Shown: one piece after another, positions 8,320 through 17,419 of the stretch
Numbering within the stretch: position 1 is the stretch's first letter
Layout: each line of letters begins with the position of its first letter
From: JAKLIN01 sp964544395
GTDB taxonomy: Archaea; Nanobdellota; Nanobdellia; Pacearchaeales; GW2011-AR1
Length of the DNA: 64,000 nucleotides
NCBI GenBank assembly: GCA_964544395.1
Contig: CAZJAO010000001.1
Span: 1-64,000, forward strand
Direction: 5' to 3'
The notes under the pieces: model-generated
What the model was told of the DNA's origin: nothing
The model's database searches: none
The model's input: only the letters and a program-made list of their open reading frames with translations
Program-made: the position numbers and the translations under genes

Positions 8320-8961
8320 ATGGAAAAAAGCGATGCTTTGGTTATCGTTGCTCACCCTGATGACGAAACTATCTGGATGGGGGGCACAATTCTGAGAAAT
8401 AAAGATTGGAAATGGACAATTCTTTCTCTTACAAGAAGCAAGGATTCCGACAGAATGCCTAAATTTGAAAAAGTTTGTAAAGTCTATAACGCAAATGCTA
8501 TCATCTCCGATTTGGATGATGAACTCCTTCAACCGTTAGATATTAATGGAGTGATAAGCAAGATAAAAAGTTCTCTGCCGCAAAAGAAATATGATTTTGT
8601 ATTTACGCATGGAAAGAATGGGGAATATGGGCATATCAGACATATTGAAACTCACAATGCAGTTGAGCAAATGGCGAAAAGCGGTGAATTGGTAGCCAAT
8701 GAAGTTTTTTTCTTTAATTATAAAAAAGGAGAAAATATTCCTTATCCACAATTAAAAGTCCCGGAACCGATAACTTCTTCTGATTTTGTTCTAGATTTAA
8801 ATGAGCAGGAATTCGAATTAAAGAAAGAGATTATCAGAAACATTTATGGATATCCAAATGAAAAAGGATTTGAATTAATGAGTTGCAACAAACGAGAAAG
8901 TTTTAGTGCTCGAAGAGCGGATGCTGGAGATACAGAACCCGCAGGAGGTTTGGGGTTATGA
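8320..8961 (+). CDS. PIG-L/LmbE-family deacetylase
   Basis: A zinc-dependent N-acetyl-sugar deacetylase fold. The metal motif AHPDDE is at residues 12-17, with the distant histidine segment HGKNGEYGHIRHIETHNAV. Substrates in the family are N-acetylglucosaminyl lipids or conjugates. The last roughly 14 residues (DAGDTEPAGGLGL) are encoded by a palindromic element shared with sufC. The stop overlaps the following glycosyltransferase start (ATGA), so the two are likely co-translated. Confidence 0.9.
   Translation: MEKSDALVIVAHPDDETIWMGGTILRNKDWKWTILSLTRSKDSDRMPKFEKVCKVYNANAIISDLDDELLQPLDINGVISKIKSSLPQKKYDFVFTHGKNGEYGHIRHIETHNAVEQMAKSGELVANEVFFFNYKKGENIPYPQLKVPEPITSSDFVLDLNEQEFELKKEIIRNIYGYPNEKGFELMSCNKRESFSARRADAGDTEPAGGLGL
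8921..8951 (+). repeat. Palindromic element A, copy 3, forming the 3' end of the PIG-L gene
   Basis: GGAGATACAGAACC matches GGAGATGCAGAACC of the sufC copy. Here the hairpin loop is CGCAGGA, the exact reverse complement of the sufC loop TCCTGCG, followed by GGTTT. The element supplies the protein's C-terminal residues. Confidence 0.6.
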
Positions 8962-10100
8962 AAGTCTTAGTTTTGTACCCGCATCCAGTAGAACCCGATG
9001 GAGTTAGTTTGCAGGGCCATTATCTTATCAAGGGATTAAGAGAGCTTGGAGTTGAAGTAATGCCATGTGATAGAGGAAACACTCTGGAAAAAATTCACGC
9101 TTACAAATCATTTAATCCCGATGTTGTTATAGGAATTGGATTTTGGGGAGATATTCCTGAAATAGTTCACAGTCCGATGAATCATGGATTGAAGGTTGTT
9201 CCATGGTTTAATGCAGATGGCTGGGTTGCAAATTATCACAATATTCTTAACAGTCTACCCCTCCTTGCAGCTACGAGCAATTGGGTTAAGCAGACTTACA
9301 TGAGAGATGGAGTTAAAGGAGATAATATTCATGTCTGCCATATAGGTTATGATCCAGAAATATTCTATCCAAAAAATAGTGAAGAAGATAGGAAAAGATT
9401 AAGGCAAATGCTCGGAATTCAGGATGATGAGATAATGATATTTACAGCAGGAGGAGATGTAACAAGCAAAGGAGCACAGGAAATGTTCAAGGCTCTTGCA
9501 AAAATAGGCAACAAATTCCCAAATTGGAAATATGTTTTAAAGACATATGAAAGTCCGTCTGCAGAATCCTATGGACCTCAGGAAGAGCAATTAATTGAAG
9601 AGCTGGGGTTAGACAAAGACAGAATAATTTATCTGCAAGGAAAATACTCTCCAGAGTTTATAGCATCTTTAATGAATGCCTGCGATATTTATGCAGCCCC
9701 ATCAAGATTGGAAGGTTTTGGAATGTTTCAAGTTGAAGCGATGGCATGTGGAAGGCCTGTAGTTTCTATAAATGTCGGCGGTCCAAAAGACACTATTATT
9801 AACGGAGAAACCGGATTTTTAGTTGATATTGAAACAGAAGTAAAATTGCCAAGCGAATGGGCTTATGACTGGATGGGATTTGAGGACAAGCATAAAATTG
9901 TGTTTGATAAGCCAAAAACATTTGCTTATCGTGCAAATACAGACCAACTCGCGCAATATACTCTAAAATTAATGACAGATAAAACATTAAGAGAACAAAT
10001 GGGAAAGAGAGCCGCAGAGCATGCGCTTAAAACTTTCAATTACAAAATCACAGCTCAAAGAATGCTTGATTTGATTAATCAACACGTCTTAAAGAATTAA
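8958..10100 (+). CDS. GT4-family glycosyltransferase
   Basis: A 380-residue GT-B glycosyltransferase of family 4. The N-terminal domain begins MKVLVLYPHP and the C-terminal donor-binding block is APSRLEGFGMFQVEAMACGRPVV, which includes the family E-x7-E motif. Such enzymes use nucleotide- or lipid-linked sugars on the cytoplasmic side. It is coupled to the upstream deacetylase by an ATGA overlap. Its last 26 nt overlap the convergent GH130 gene. Confidence 0.9.
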   Translation: MKVLVLYPHPVEPDGVSLQGHYLIKGLRELGVEVMPCDRGNTLEKIHAYKSFNPDVVIGIGFWGDIPEIVHSPMNHGLKVVPWFNADGWVANYHNILNSLPLLAATSNWVKQTYMRDGVKGDNIHVCHIGYDPEIFYPKNSEEDRKRLRQMLGIQDDEIMIFTAGGDVTSKGAQEMFKALAKIGNKFPNWKYVLKTYESPSAESYGPQEEQLIEELGLDKDRIIYLQGKYSPEFIASLMNACDIYAAPSRLEGFGMFQVEAMACGRPVVSINVGGPKDTIINGETGFLVDIETEVKLPSEWAYDWMGFEDKHKIVFDKPKTFAYRANTDQLAQYTLKLMTDKTLREQMGKRAAEHALKTFNYKITAQRMLDLINQHVLKN

Positions 10101-11199
10101 GAACATTCTTCAAAGAAATTTTCTTCACTTCAGTCAAACTGTCGGCAGCTCCAAGAAAAACCAACAAATCATCCCCATCTTGTACCAATCCTGTAGGAAA
10201 AATAACATTATTAACATATCCTTTTTCTTCATAATTTTCTATTGGTGCAAGTATCGGTCCTGACGATTTTGCAATAATTTTTCTAGGATTTTTCAAATCA
10301 AGCAGAGCAGCTCCAACTTCATATTTTGATGTAACCTTGACCGCACTTGAACCAGAGATAACGATAGGAGCATCAGCATTTTTTTCAATAACCCCATGAT
10401 AAAGAAGAAGCCAGCCCTTTTTTGTCTTAATTGGAGGAGGTCCAGCACCTGCTCTCTTGTAATCCCACGCACCTTTTCTAGATAGCTTTAGAGGTTTATT
10501 TTCTCCCCATTCAATTAAATCTTTTGATGATGCAATCCATATATGGGGGGGTGTGAACTCAAAACTCCCTTCGGGACGATTAAAAGCATAATAATGATTG
10601 CTTATTTTTTGCGGAAAGAGAACAACATCTTTATTCTGCTCGGAAAAAATTGTTCCTTTTCTTTCCCAATTTAGGCAGTCTTTTGAAACAGCAACAGATG
10701 TAGAAACATTTTCCCGTCCAGACAAGGAAACATAAGTCATAGCATACTCATTTCCTATTTTTGCAATACGCGGATCTTCAACTCCAAATTCTCCGTTGTT
10801 TTTCAAACCAGTAAATGATGGTTTCTTGTCAATTGATTTTATTTTAAATCCAGTTTTGTCTAATATTATTCTTCTGAAATGCGACATGTATAGCAATCTC
10901 TTCGTCGCATCCTTAAAGATTATATCTTTCCTTGATTTCGATTTTGCCTCTTCTTTCTTAAATCTGTCAAACTCTATTTTGCACGTCTTTTCTCCAGTGC
11001 ATCGCGGAGCGTAATAATATTTATCATCTTCGCTGGTTCCGCGCTTCATTTGTTCTGCAACTCTAACATAAAGAACGATATCTCCATTAGGCAATCTAGC
11101 CGCAGCAGGATTAAAGGTTCCTACAACTTCAAACTTATTGGAACTGGGCTTGATGTCTTTAGGTGTAACTAGCACTGCCTCTTTTTTTACAGGAATCAT
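10075..11199 (-). CDS. GH130-family glycoside phosphorylase
   Basis: A 374-residue five-bladed propeller enzyme of family GH130. Known members phosphorolyse beta-mannosides such as beta-1,4- or beta-1,2-mannooligosaccharides to mannose-1-phosphate. Signature regions are TFNPAAARLPNG with YVRV, FGVEDPRI carrying the conserved Asp/Arg, a central FPQKI...FNRPEG block, GAGPPPIKTKKGWLLLYHG and the terminal VIFPTGLV. The linkage used cannot be read from the sequence. It forms a minus-strand group with the two genes upstream. Confidence 0.88.
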   Translation of the reverse strand: MIPVKKEAVLVTPKDIKPSSNKFEVVGTFNPAAARLPNGDIVLYVRVAEQMKRGTSEDDKYYYAPRCTGEKTCKIEFDRFKKEEAKSKSRKDIIFKDATKRLLYMSHFRRIILDKTGFKIKSIDKKPSFTGLKNNGEFGVEDPRIAKIGNEYAMTYVSLSGRENVSTSVAVSKDCLNWERKGTIFSEQNKDVVLFPQKISNHYYAFNRPEGSFEFTPPHIWIASSKDLIEWGENKPLKLSRKGAWDYKRAGAGPPPIKTKKGWLLLYHGVIEKNADAPIVISGSSAVKVTSKYEVGAALLDLKNPRKIIAKSSGPILAPIENYEEKGYVNNVIFPTGLVQDGDDLLVFLGAADSLTEVKKISLKNVLNSLRRVD

Positions 11200-11229
11200 A
11201 TTATAAAAATATTTGGGAAGTATAAAAAT

Positions 11230-12351
11230 TTATCCGATTAAAACTCTCTTTGCCTTCAAAGATTCATAAGCGACAATATACATTCCGGCATTCCAGCCTT
11301 GATATCCTTCAACATTCGCTTCAGTTCTTCCGATTTCTCCGGTCTGTCCATTCAACCATTCTGCAAAATTGCCATTATTTTGCATGTTTGCTTCTGAAAG
11401 TTTTTCCAATTGAACTTCTGCTTCCTTAAATCTCTTCATTTTAATCAAAGCAAGAACATAAAATCCACCTATGAAAGTCCAGATTCCTGCATTAAGGTAA
11501 TGCCAGGGTTTTCCCGCAGCACAATCAAGATAATAATCCTGCCAATCTTTGCTTCCGGATTTTATTGGAGGATAAATCGCCTTAACAGGATAAGGCATAT
11601 CGATTTTGTTTCTTTTAATATAGTTCAATATTTTATTCGCTTTACTTTCATCGGTCAGACCAAAAATTATTGCAAGCAAATTTCCGAGCGTGTCAAACCA
11701 TTCGCCTTTCTCATGATACTTTCCATGATTTTTCCATCTCCAAGGCAGATAGAAATCCTTACCCCATAGACCAAAATCTTTATTGTTATTAACTACCGAC
11801 TTTACTTTTTCTGCTTCACTATTTTTTCCGGCTAATTTCAATGCAAAATAATACAACGCTTGCGTGTTTATTGTATGTCCATATCTGTGGGGAAAAGCAT
11901 CTTGCCAGTCTGTCGTGGGTAATTGTTCTGGCAGGGAGTCCTCACCGGTGTCTTGACATTCAAGCCAGTCAAAAACCATGTCAATATTAATTTTATATTT
12001 CTTGAATAAAGAGCTGTCATGATACTTCTTTTTGTAAATATAATGCCCAATAATGAACCACAAGCCAGAGTCAATGGACATGTAATCAACACGATGTTTT
12101 CTGCCTGAATATTTGTCAACTGCATTAGGTATTTGTCCTCGTGCTGATTGATTTTCTGCAAGAGTTATGAGTGATTTTTTGAAAGTTTCTTTCATCTTAT
12201 TATCATCAACTAAAGATGCTCCAAGAGACATTATCATTGAATCTCTTCCGAAAACCATATCGTATCCGGGATATGCTGCAAAGAATCCATGAGTAGTGGA
12301 ACATTTGCTCAAAATCCAAATTGCCTTATCATAAGCTTCTTTTGTCAACAT
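11230..12351 (-). CDS. Alpha/alpha-barrel glycoside hydrolase (glycogen-debranching/invertase-like)
   Basis: A 373-residue protein resembling the (alpha/alpha)6 glycosidases of the amylo-1,6-glucosidase/GH100 kind. Recognisable blocks are VFGRDSMIMSLGAS near residue 35, GQIPNAV, YMSIDSGLWFIIGHY, TDWQDAFPHR and the late FAEWLNG...NVEGYQGWNAGMY. The Asp in TDWQDA and the Glu in the FAEW segment are candidate catalytic acids. It starts 4 nt after the stop of the GT4 fusion, so the two share a transcript. Confidence 0.75.
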   Translation of the reverse strand: MLTKEAYDKAIWILSKCSTTHGFFAAYPGYDMVFGRDSMIMSLGASLVDDNKMKETFKKSLITLAENQSARGQIPNAVDKYSGRKHRVDYMSIDSGLWFIIGHYIYKKKYHDSSLFKKYKINIDMVFDWLECQDTGEDSLPEQLPTTDWQDAFPHRYGHTINTQALYYFALKLAGKNSEAEKVKSVVNNNKDFGLWGKDFYLPWRWKNHGKYHEKGEWFDTLGNLLAIIFGLTDESKANKILNYIKRNKIDMPYPVKAIYPPIKSGSKDWQDYYLDCAAGKPWHYLNAGIWTFIGGFYVLALIKMKRFKEAEVQLEKLSEANMQNNGNFAEWLNGQTGEIGRTEANVEGYQGWNAGMYIVAYESLKAKRVLIG

Positions 12352-12355
12352 GTTA

Positions 12356-14557
12356 TCACAGGTCCATTAAGAATAGCCTTGCCATCAAATAAGAAATTGT
12401 AGACTCTGCCCCTTGATTAAGATTTATTGCATTCTCTCCAAGTCCATCAAAACAGCCGCCTGTCGTTGAATCATAAACAACCTGATTCAGACTGTTTTTT
12501 CCGATGAACCATTGGAAAGTTTGCAAAGCATATTTCTTGTATCTCTCATCCCTCATAATCTTGTAAGCAAGAATCAAAGATTGTATCATGTAAGATGCCT
12601 CAATTGGCTGCTGATCATATTCAGCTTTCTCTCCGTCCTGATAATACCATCCCCTCTGCCCCACTGGAACAAAAATTTCATTATTGAATGTCTTTGATAA
12701 GAGAAAATCCAAACTTTCTAAACCGATATCCAGATACTCTCTTTTTCCTGTTGAAAGATAAGCATAAAGAAGTGCTTCAGGCAATTTGCTGTTTGCATAA
12801 GCCATGTAAGGTTCAAACCATCGCCACGAAGGATTAGATGAAGCCTTGTAAAGTGATATCAGAATATTTGCAAGCTCTTCAATATGCCTTCTTATTTTTG
12901 TTGAATTTGCAACTCGGTTGTAAAAATACAATCCCTGAATTATAAATGCAAGAGACCTTGGTGAGCCAATTTCACTTGATGCTGCAATTGCCTTTCGGAT
13001 TATCATCTCTGCTTCCCTCTTGAAATCATCAGGAATGTTCGGGGATGAAATCATGTAACCTAAAGCCCATATTGCCCGTCCATGCGCATCTTCGCTCCAG
13101 TTATCCTTGTTTATGCTCTTGTCTTTGCCGACAAAATTATACAACTTTCCATCTTTCTTCTGAACATATTTTATGTAATTAAGATAGGTTCTTATCAAAT
13201 CCAATTGCTTGAATTCTCTAAACTTCTCGTAATGCTTTGTGCAAACTAGAATCGCTCGCGCATTATCATCAAGAGTATAACCTGAATTTTCATCAGGCTC
13301 TGTTTGAATTGCGAACTGGATTAATCCAAAATTGTCAGTCATCTTTATCAAATGAGAGGTATCTATCTTGGGTAACGATTCAAACTCTTCTTCTTTCAAA
13401 TCAAGATATTTATTAAAAAGATCGCAATAATGCATCGCAACATTAGGCCAGGTCATCGGTCTCGTATAGTAATAAGCTTTTGTTTCCATCTGCCTTCTCA
13501 AATCAGGATTTTCCAGCAAAGTCAAAATCGCATTTTCAAATTCTTTTGGTCTTTTGAAATCAACCAAAATTCCTTTCTCTTTAGAAACTATATCCGCTGC
13601 ATGTAAAAATCGTGTTGAAATAACTGCCCGTCCGCAACCCATGGCTTCTGAAAGGGTCCCGGAAGTAATTTGAGTTGGATCTATGCATGAAGAAATATAT
13701 ACATCCGTAGCTTTAAGATATTGGACAACTTCATCATCTGATAAATATTTATTATAAAACTTAACATTTTTTTCCAGATTTAACTTCTTGACTTTCCTTG
13801 CAAGAAAATTTCTGTATCTTTCTCCTTCCTCTTTTCTTACAATTGGATGCGTCTCTCCAATTATTAAATACAGTAAATTTGGATATTTCTCAACGATTTT
13901 GGGAAGGGCTTCAATGACATATTCATATCCCTTACCTGAATTTATCATTCCAAAAGAAGACAGGATTATTTTGTCTTCATAACCAAGACGAGCCTTCTCG
14001 GTTTCTTGCGATTCAAAGGACACTTTTGGTATGCCATGTGGAACAACATGAATTGGCGTGTTAACACGATAGACATCTCTTAAAATCTCAACAGCCTTGT
14101 TAGTCATGACAATAATTTCATCAACTCTCTCTGAAATTGCCTTGACTACTTTTCTTAATTGTGCGTCTGGGTTAGGAAGCACAGTGTGAAATGTAACTAT
14201 GACCGGCTTATTAACAATTTCAAGAAATGCAAGAAGATAATCTCCATATTCTCCTTTGAAAATCCCGAATGTATGTTGAATGTTAACCAGTTTAATTCTC
14301 GGAGAATCATTTATCTGCTTTGCAGCTTCAATATAATCATTCATATCTGTGTCGCTGATTTGATAAATAACATCCTGCGGATAATTATAGATATTCACGC
14401 CGTTGCTGTTCATTGCAATGATTCCTGATTTTGTTTTTTCCGGAAGCCTTTCATTTATAGAGTTAACTATATGTTTTGTAAAAGTTGCAATACCACATTC
14501 TCGTGGAGGATAGGTAGTAAGAAAGATTATATCAGATTCATTAAAGCTTTGCTTCAT
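12356..14557 (-). CDS. GT4 glycosyltransferase fused to a C-terminal alpha/alpha-barrel domain
   Basis: A 733-residue two-domain protein. Residues 1 to about 390 are a GT4 glycosyltransferase (TTYPPRECGIATFTKHI, HGIPKVSF, SCIDPTQITSGTLSEAMGCG). Residues from about 400 to the end form a helical repeat domain like (alpha/alpha)6 glycosidases, with YTLDDNARAILV, WSEDAHGRAIWALGY and a C-terminal QGAESTISYLMA. One chain could therefore build and trim the same glycan. With the hydrolase and GH130 phosphorylase downstream it suggests a mannose-based polymer or glycoconjugate pathway. Confidence 0.82.
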   Translation of the reverse strand: MKQSFNESDIIFLTTYPPRECGIATFTKHIVNSINERLPEKTKSGIIAMNSNGVNIYNYPQDVIYQISDTDMNDYIEAAKQINDSPRIKLVNIQHTFGIFKGEYGDYLLAFLEIVNKPVIVTFHTVLPNPDAQLRKVVKAISERVDEIIVMTNKAVEILRDVYRVNTPIHVVPHGIPKVSFESQETEKARLGYEDKIILSSFGMINSGKGYEYVIEALPKIVEKYPNLLYLIIGETHPIVRKEEGERYRNFLARKVKKLNLEKNVKFYNKYLSDDEVVQYLKATDVYISSCIDPTQITSGTLSEAMGCGRAVISTRFLHAADIVSKEKGILVDFKRPKEFENAILTLLENPDLRRQMETKAYYYTRPMTWPNVAMHYCDLFNKYLDLKEEEFESLPKIDTSHLIKMTDNFGLIQFAIQTEPDENSGYTLDDNARAILVCTKHYEKFREFKQLDLIRTYLNYIKYVQKKDGKLYNFVGKDKSINKDNWSEDAHGRAIWALGYMISSPNIPDDFKREAEMIIRKAIAASSEIGSPRSLAFIIQGLYFYNRVANSTKIRRHIEELANILISLYKASSNPSWRWFEPYMAYANSKLPEALLYAYLSTGKREYLDIGLESLDFLLSKTFNNEIFVPVGQRGWYYQDGEKAEYDQQPIEASYMIQSLILAYKIMRDERYKKYALQTFQWFIGKNSLNQVVYDSTTGGCFDGLGENAINLNQGAESTISYLMARLFLMDL

Positions 14558-14671
14558 TATTTTTTCGGAGATTGTAAGAACCGTTCAGATTCTTCTTTGC
14601 CTCTTTTAATTAGAATAATCATCGCGCGCTTTTAAAGATTTTGTTTGAGTGCAAGTTGACGCGTGTCAGAC

Positions 14672-15280
14672 TCATCTCAACTTCAAGAAATATTCGTTGA
14701 CAACTTTCCAGTTAATTACATTGAAGAAATTATCAACATATTCATCTCGCTTGTTCTGATATTTGAGATAATAAGCATGCTCCCAGACATCAATGCACAT
14801 TAAAGGAATTTTCCCCGTCGACAAAGGACTATCCTGATTTGGCAAGTTAACAATTTCTAATTTTTTATTAGCAGGATTAAAGATGAGCCATGCCCATCCA
14901 CTACCGAATTGTCCAAGCGCTGCTTTCTTGAATTGCTCCTGAAATTGCTCAAAGCCCCCAAAATCTTTTTTAATTGCTGTTAAAATTTCTCCCGTAGGCT
15001 TGACATTTTTTTTCAAAAGAGTCCAAAACATAGTATGATTAAGGTGTCCGCCTCCATGATTTCGCACTGCGGTTCTTATTTCTTCTGGAATAGAATTCAA
15101 ATCTTTCATCAAAATGTAAATCGGCTTTTTTTGAAGTTCTTCATGCCCCTCAAGCGCTTCATTCAGCTTCTTCACGTAAGTTGCGTGATGCTTGTCATGA
15201 TGAATTCTCATTGTAGTTTCATCTATATAAGGTTCAAGAGAATCATATGCATATCCTAATTCAGGCAATTCGTAAACCAT
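14672..15280 (-). CDS. sod: Superoxide dismutase (Mn/Fe family)
   Basis: A 202-residue Mn/Fe superoxide dismutase with metal ligands H27, H82 (NHTMFW), D164 and H168 (DVWEHAYY). The pair G78 (GGGHLNH) with Q149 (NQDSPL) is the pattern usual for manganese-dependent enzymes rather than iron ones. It detoxifies superoxide in the cytoplasm. A degenerate copy of the suf palindrome lies just before the start codon, with a TTTTTAAAAA TATA box beyond it. Confidence 0.95.
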   Translation of the reverse strand: MVYELPELGYAYDSLEPYIDETTMRIHHDKHHATYVKKLNEALEGHEELQKKPIYILMKDLNSIPEEIRTAVRNHGGGHLNHTMFWTLLKKNVKPTGEILTAIKKDFGGFEQFQEQFKKAALGQFGSGWAWLIFNPANKKLEIVNLPNQDSPLSTGKIPLMCIDVWEHAYYLKYQNKRDEYVDNFFNVINWKVVNEYFLKLR

Positions 15281-15282
15281 TC

Positions 15283-15298
15283 ATTAACAATAGTGAAT
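15283..15298. promoter_or_regulatory. Degenerate suf-type operator before sod
   Basis: On the gene strand this reads ATTCACTATTGTTAAT, matching 14 of 16 positions of the suf palindrome. It lies between the TATA box (about 15301-15310) and the start codon at 15280, as at sufB and the DUF1858 gene. Confidence 0.55.
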
Positions 15299-15329
15299 GT
15301 TTTTTAAAAATCTTGTGGTGCTGAAAAGA

Positions 15330-15599
15330 TTATAAATCAAATTCTTCAATAAATTCTATGATGGATTTGTATCGGTCCAAAAAACGATAGCCTTTATCTG
15401 TTAGAGTGATAAACTTATCTTGATTGTGAGTTGTTTCTTTAACAAGCCCACTTCCAATTAATTCATTGTAATATTCTTTGAATCTTGAAGAGGACATTCG
15501 CGATTTTCTTAATAATATCGTTGGTTTTATTGCATTCCTGTTTTCCTGAATTACTTTCAGTGTATCTCTCAGAATTTCCAGTTTTTCTCTCTTGGCCAT
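15330..15599 (-). CDS. Winged-helix DNA-binding protein (HTH_45-like)
   Basis: An 89-residue single wHTH domain like the archaeal PF14947 group. An N-terminal helix is followed by LLRKSRMSSSRFKEYYNELI, which is the recognition region, and the wing LVKETTHNQDKFITLTDKGY; a final helix likely dimerises. The ATG follows the stop of the 7TM gene directly (TAA then ATG), so sensor-like membrane protein and regulator are made together. A target may be the divergent ABC operon with its palindrome at 16324. Confidence 0.85.
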   Translation of the reverse strand: MAKREKLEILRDTLKVIQENRNAIKPTILLRKSRMSSSRFKEYYNELIGSGLVKETTHNQDKFITLTDKGYRFLDRYKSIIEFIEEFDL

Positions 15600-16280
15600 T
15601 TAATCCCCTGATTTTTTAAGAACTTTATATAAAATTGTTAAAAATATTCCGAGAGATACAAGATATATTACTAGTTTAAGTGATTCCAAAAAGATAGGGA
15701 CCAAGATATTAAAGACGTTCAGTATGAAGAAAATAAATAAGAGTAAATAAGTCGTCAATAAATTATTCTTCTTTAATTTGTGTTTTTGATTATATGATGC
15801 AATGCCTACCAGTATGATTGCAGAAACAAGAAGAAGAACATTTAATCCTATATAGAATATTTCATTATGGAAGAAAATGCTTGCAAGAGCAATTAAAATT
15901 GCAATGCTATGGAAAATGAATGGCATCTTAGACTTCTCTTTGAACTTTTTCCAGGACATACTATAAATTAAGTAAAAGATAGAAATTGAACTAAGATACA
16001 TGAATATGAAAAGTGCGAAATATCCTAATACTAATGGATAGATTTCCAATATTTCATGCAGGTTGAAAGACATCACGATAAATTGTATAATAAATCTAAG
16101 AAGATATGCAATTGAAAAGAATAAAAATGCCTGACGGAAATATTTTATTCCCTTATAAGAAGTCAAATCATAAAGTTCTTTTGTTCCGAAATAAATCATA
16201 AGACTACAGAGTATAATTACAAATGAATAAATTATCTCTGCTCCAATTCCTAATGTTATTTGTGGTAATGGTATTGGCAT
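15600..16280 (-). CDS. Seven-helix membrane protein of unknown function
   Basis: A 226-residue integral membrane protein with about seven hydrophobic segments and almost no soluble part, starting MPIPLPQITLGIGAEIIYSF. The topology recalls the 7TM sensor domains fused to kinases or regulators in other prokaryotes, but no family is recognised from sequence alone. It is directly followed by a wHTH gene, suggesting a two-gene signalling unit. Confidence 0.7.
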   Translation of the reverse strand: MPIPLPQITLGIGAEIIYSFVIILCSLMIYFGTKELYDLTSYKGIKYFRQAFLFFSIAYLLRFIIQFIVMSFNLHEILEIYPLVLGYFALFIFMYLSSISIFYLIYSMSWKKFKEKSKMPFIFHSIAILIALASIFFHNEIFYIGLNVLLLVSAIILVGIASYNQKHKLKKNNLLTTYLLLFIFFILNVFNILVPIFLESLKLVIYLVSLGIFLTILYKVLKKSGD

Positions 16281-16323
16281 TTTATTATGTGCAATTTATT
16301 ATATTTAAAGATTTATAACAGCG

Positions 16324-16340
16324 ATGGACTTAAAGTCCAT
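16324..16340. promoter_or_regulatory. Palindrome at the expected start site of the ABC operon
   Basis: ATGGACTTAAAGTCCAT is a perfect odd palindrome with eight-base arms. It begins 6 nt after a TATA box (TTTATAA, 16312-16318), so it would overlap the transcription start of the operon beginning at 16374. It is a candidate operator for the neighbouring wHTH protein. Confidence 0.5.
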
Positions 16341-16373
16341 TTTGTTTTTAAAGAAAATTATTTTCCTAATTCA

Positions 16374-16718
16374 ATGAAAGATAAAAAGGACAGAATAATC
16401 CTCGGATTATCGATTTCATTAGGATTAGTTATTCTAATATCCACAGGCGTTATTATCTATCTTATTTCTTCAAACTCAATAAACAAATTTTCAAATAGCA
16501 ATAATTTTATGAGGGGCAATTTTACATTTAATAATGAAACTCTATCTCAAACAGAGAGTTTTTTCGCAAGTGCAACAAGTCAAGGCCAAATTAATTCTTA
16601 CTGTTCACAAAGCGGGAATATTTTATATTGCAGAGAATATTGCACGAGAATAAATCCTTCCGATAGTTTCTGCAGCGGAATTTCTGTGCCTTCTGGAATG
16701 GGAGCACCTCCGCAATGA
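16374..16718 (+). CDS. Small membrane-anchored Cys-rich protein
   Basis: A 114-residue protein. The ATG at 16374 (MKDKKDR) is chosen because a membrane helix follows at once; a longer frame upstream would cross the promoter palindrome. After the helix comes an Asn/Ser-rich linker and a C-terminal motif with four cysteines (YCSQSG, YCREYC, SFC). The protein at 22998 has a similar plan (ILCQEACGKR), so the two may be paralogous accessory proteins of the two ABC cassettes. The stop overlaps the next ATG. Confidence 0.65.
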   Translation: MKDKKDRIILGLSISLGLVILISTGVIIYLISSNSINKFSNSNNFMRGNFTFNNETLSQTESFFASATSQGQINSYCSQSGNILYCREYCTRINPSDSFCSGISVPSGMGAPPQ

Positions 16719-17419
16719 GTACAGTTCTCCAGCTGAATAATGTATGGAAGAAATATGACATGGGGCACGCCGGAACACTTGTTGTCTTAAAGGAAATAAT
16801 GATAAACATAAAAAAGGGAGACTTCGTCGCAATAACCGGACCTAGCGGATCGGGAAAGTCTACGATGATGAATATCATTGGTGCATTAGATAAACCATCA
16901 TGGGGAAGAGTTCTCCTCAACGGGACAGATATAGAGAATATGAATGAATCTTCTCTTGCATTTCTGAGGGGCAAAACCATTGGCTTTATTTTCCAGCAAT
17001 TTAATCTGATTCCGACTCTCACTGCGATGGAAAATGTCATGCTCCCCATGGAAATGGTAAATACAAGTGAAAAAATGGCAAGGTTAATGGCAAAAGAACT
17101 TCTTGAAATGCTCGGACTTGGAGACAGGTTATACCACAAGCCAACAGAACTTTCTGGGGGGCAGCAGCAAAGAGTAGCAATTGCAAGAGCTCTTGCAAAT
17201 GATCCCGAGATTATACTAGCAGATGAACCCACGGGAAATCTTGATTCCCATACAGGAGAATTTGTAATAAACTTCCTGTTAAAACTTAACAAAGAAGGTA
17301 AAACCGTGATTTTGATTAGTCATGATTTAAATCTTGTAAAATTTGCAAATAGGGTTATATACATAAAGGACGGAATGGTAGAAAGAGAAGTAGTAAACAA
17401 GAGAGGAGGAAAGAAATAA
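16715..17419 (+). CDS. MacB/LolD-type ABC transporter ATPase, cassette 1
   Basis: A 234-residue ATPase. Walker A GPSGSGKSTMMN, the family stretch KTIGFIFQQFNLIPTLTAMENV, signature LSGGQQQRVAIARA, Walker B IILADEPTGNLD and H-loop ISHDLN place it with the LolD/MacB/FtsE mechanotransmission group. It partners with the FtsX-like permease at 18521. Overlaps at both ends (ATGAG with the gene before, TAATG with the one after) show a tight operon. A 35-bp stretch around the signature is identical to the cassette 2 gene. Confidence 0.93.
   Translation: MSTVLQLNNVWKKYDMGHAGTLVVLKEIMINIKKGDFVAITGPSGSGKSTMMNIIGALDKPSWGRVLLNGTDIENMNESSLAFLRGKTIGFIFQQFNLIPTLTAMENVMLPMEMVNTSEKMARLMAKELLEMLGLGDRLYHKPTELSGGQQQRVAIARALANDPEIILADEPTGNLDSHTGEFVINFLLKLNKEGKTVILISHDLNLVKFANRVIYIKDGMVEREVVNKRGGKK

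Noticed and set aside
14462..14474. GTTAACTATAT resembling a suf operator half
   Set aside because: It lies inside the GT4 fusion gene, is not palindromic, and is not near a start in promoter position.
16591..17292. Long minus-strand frame opposite the first ABC ATPase gene
   Set aside because: It is a shadow of a strongly conserved ATPase on the plus strand; its translation shows no family pattern and no promoter.
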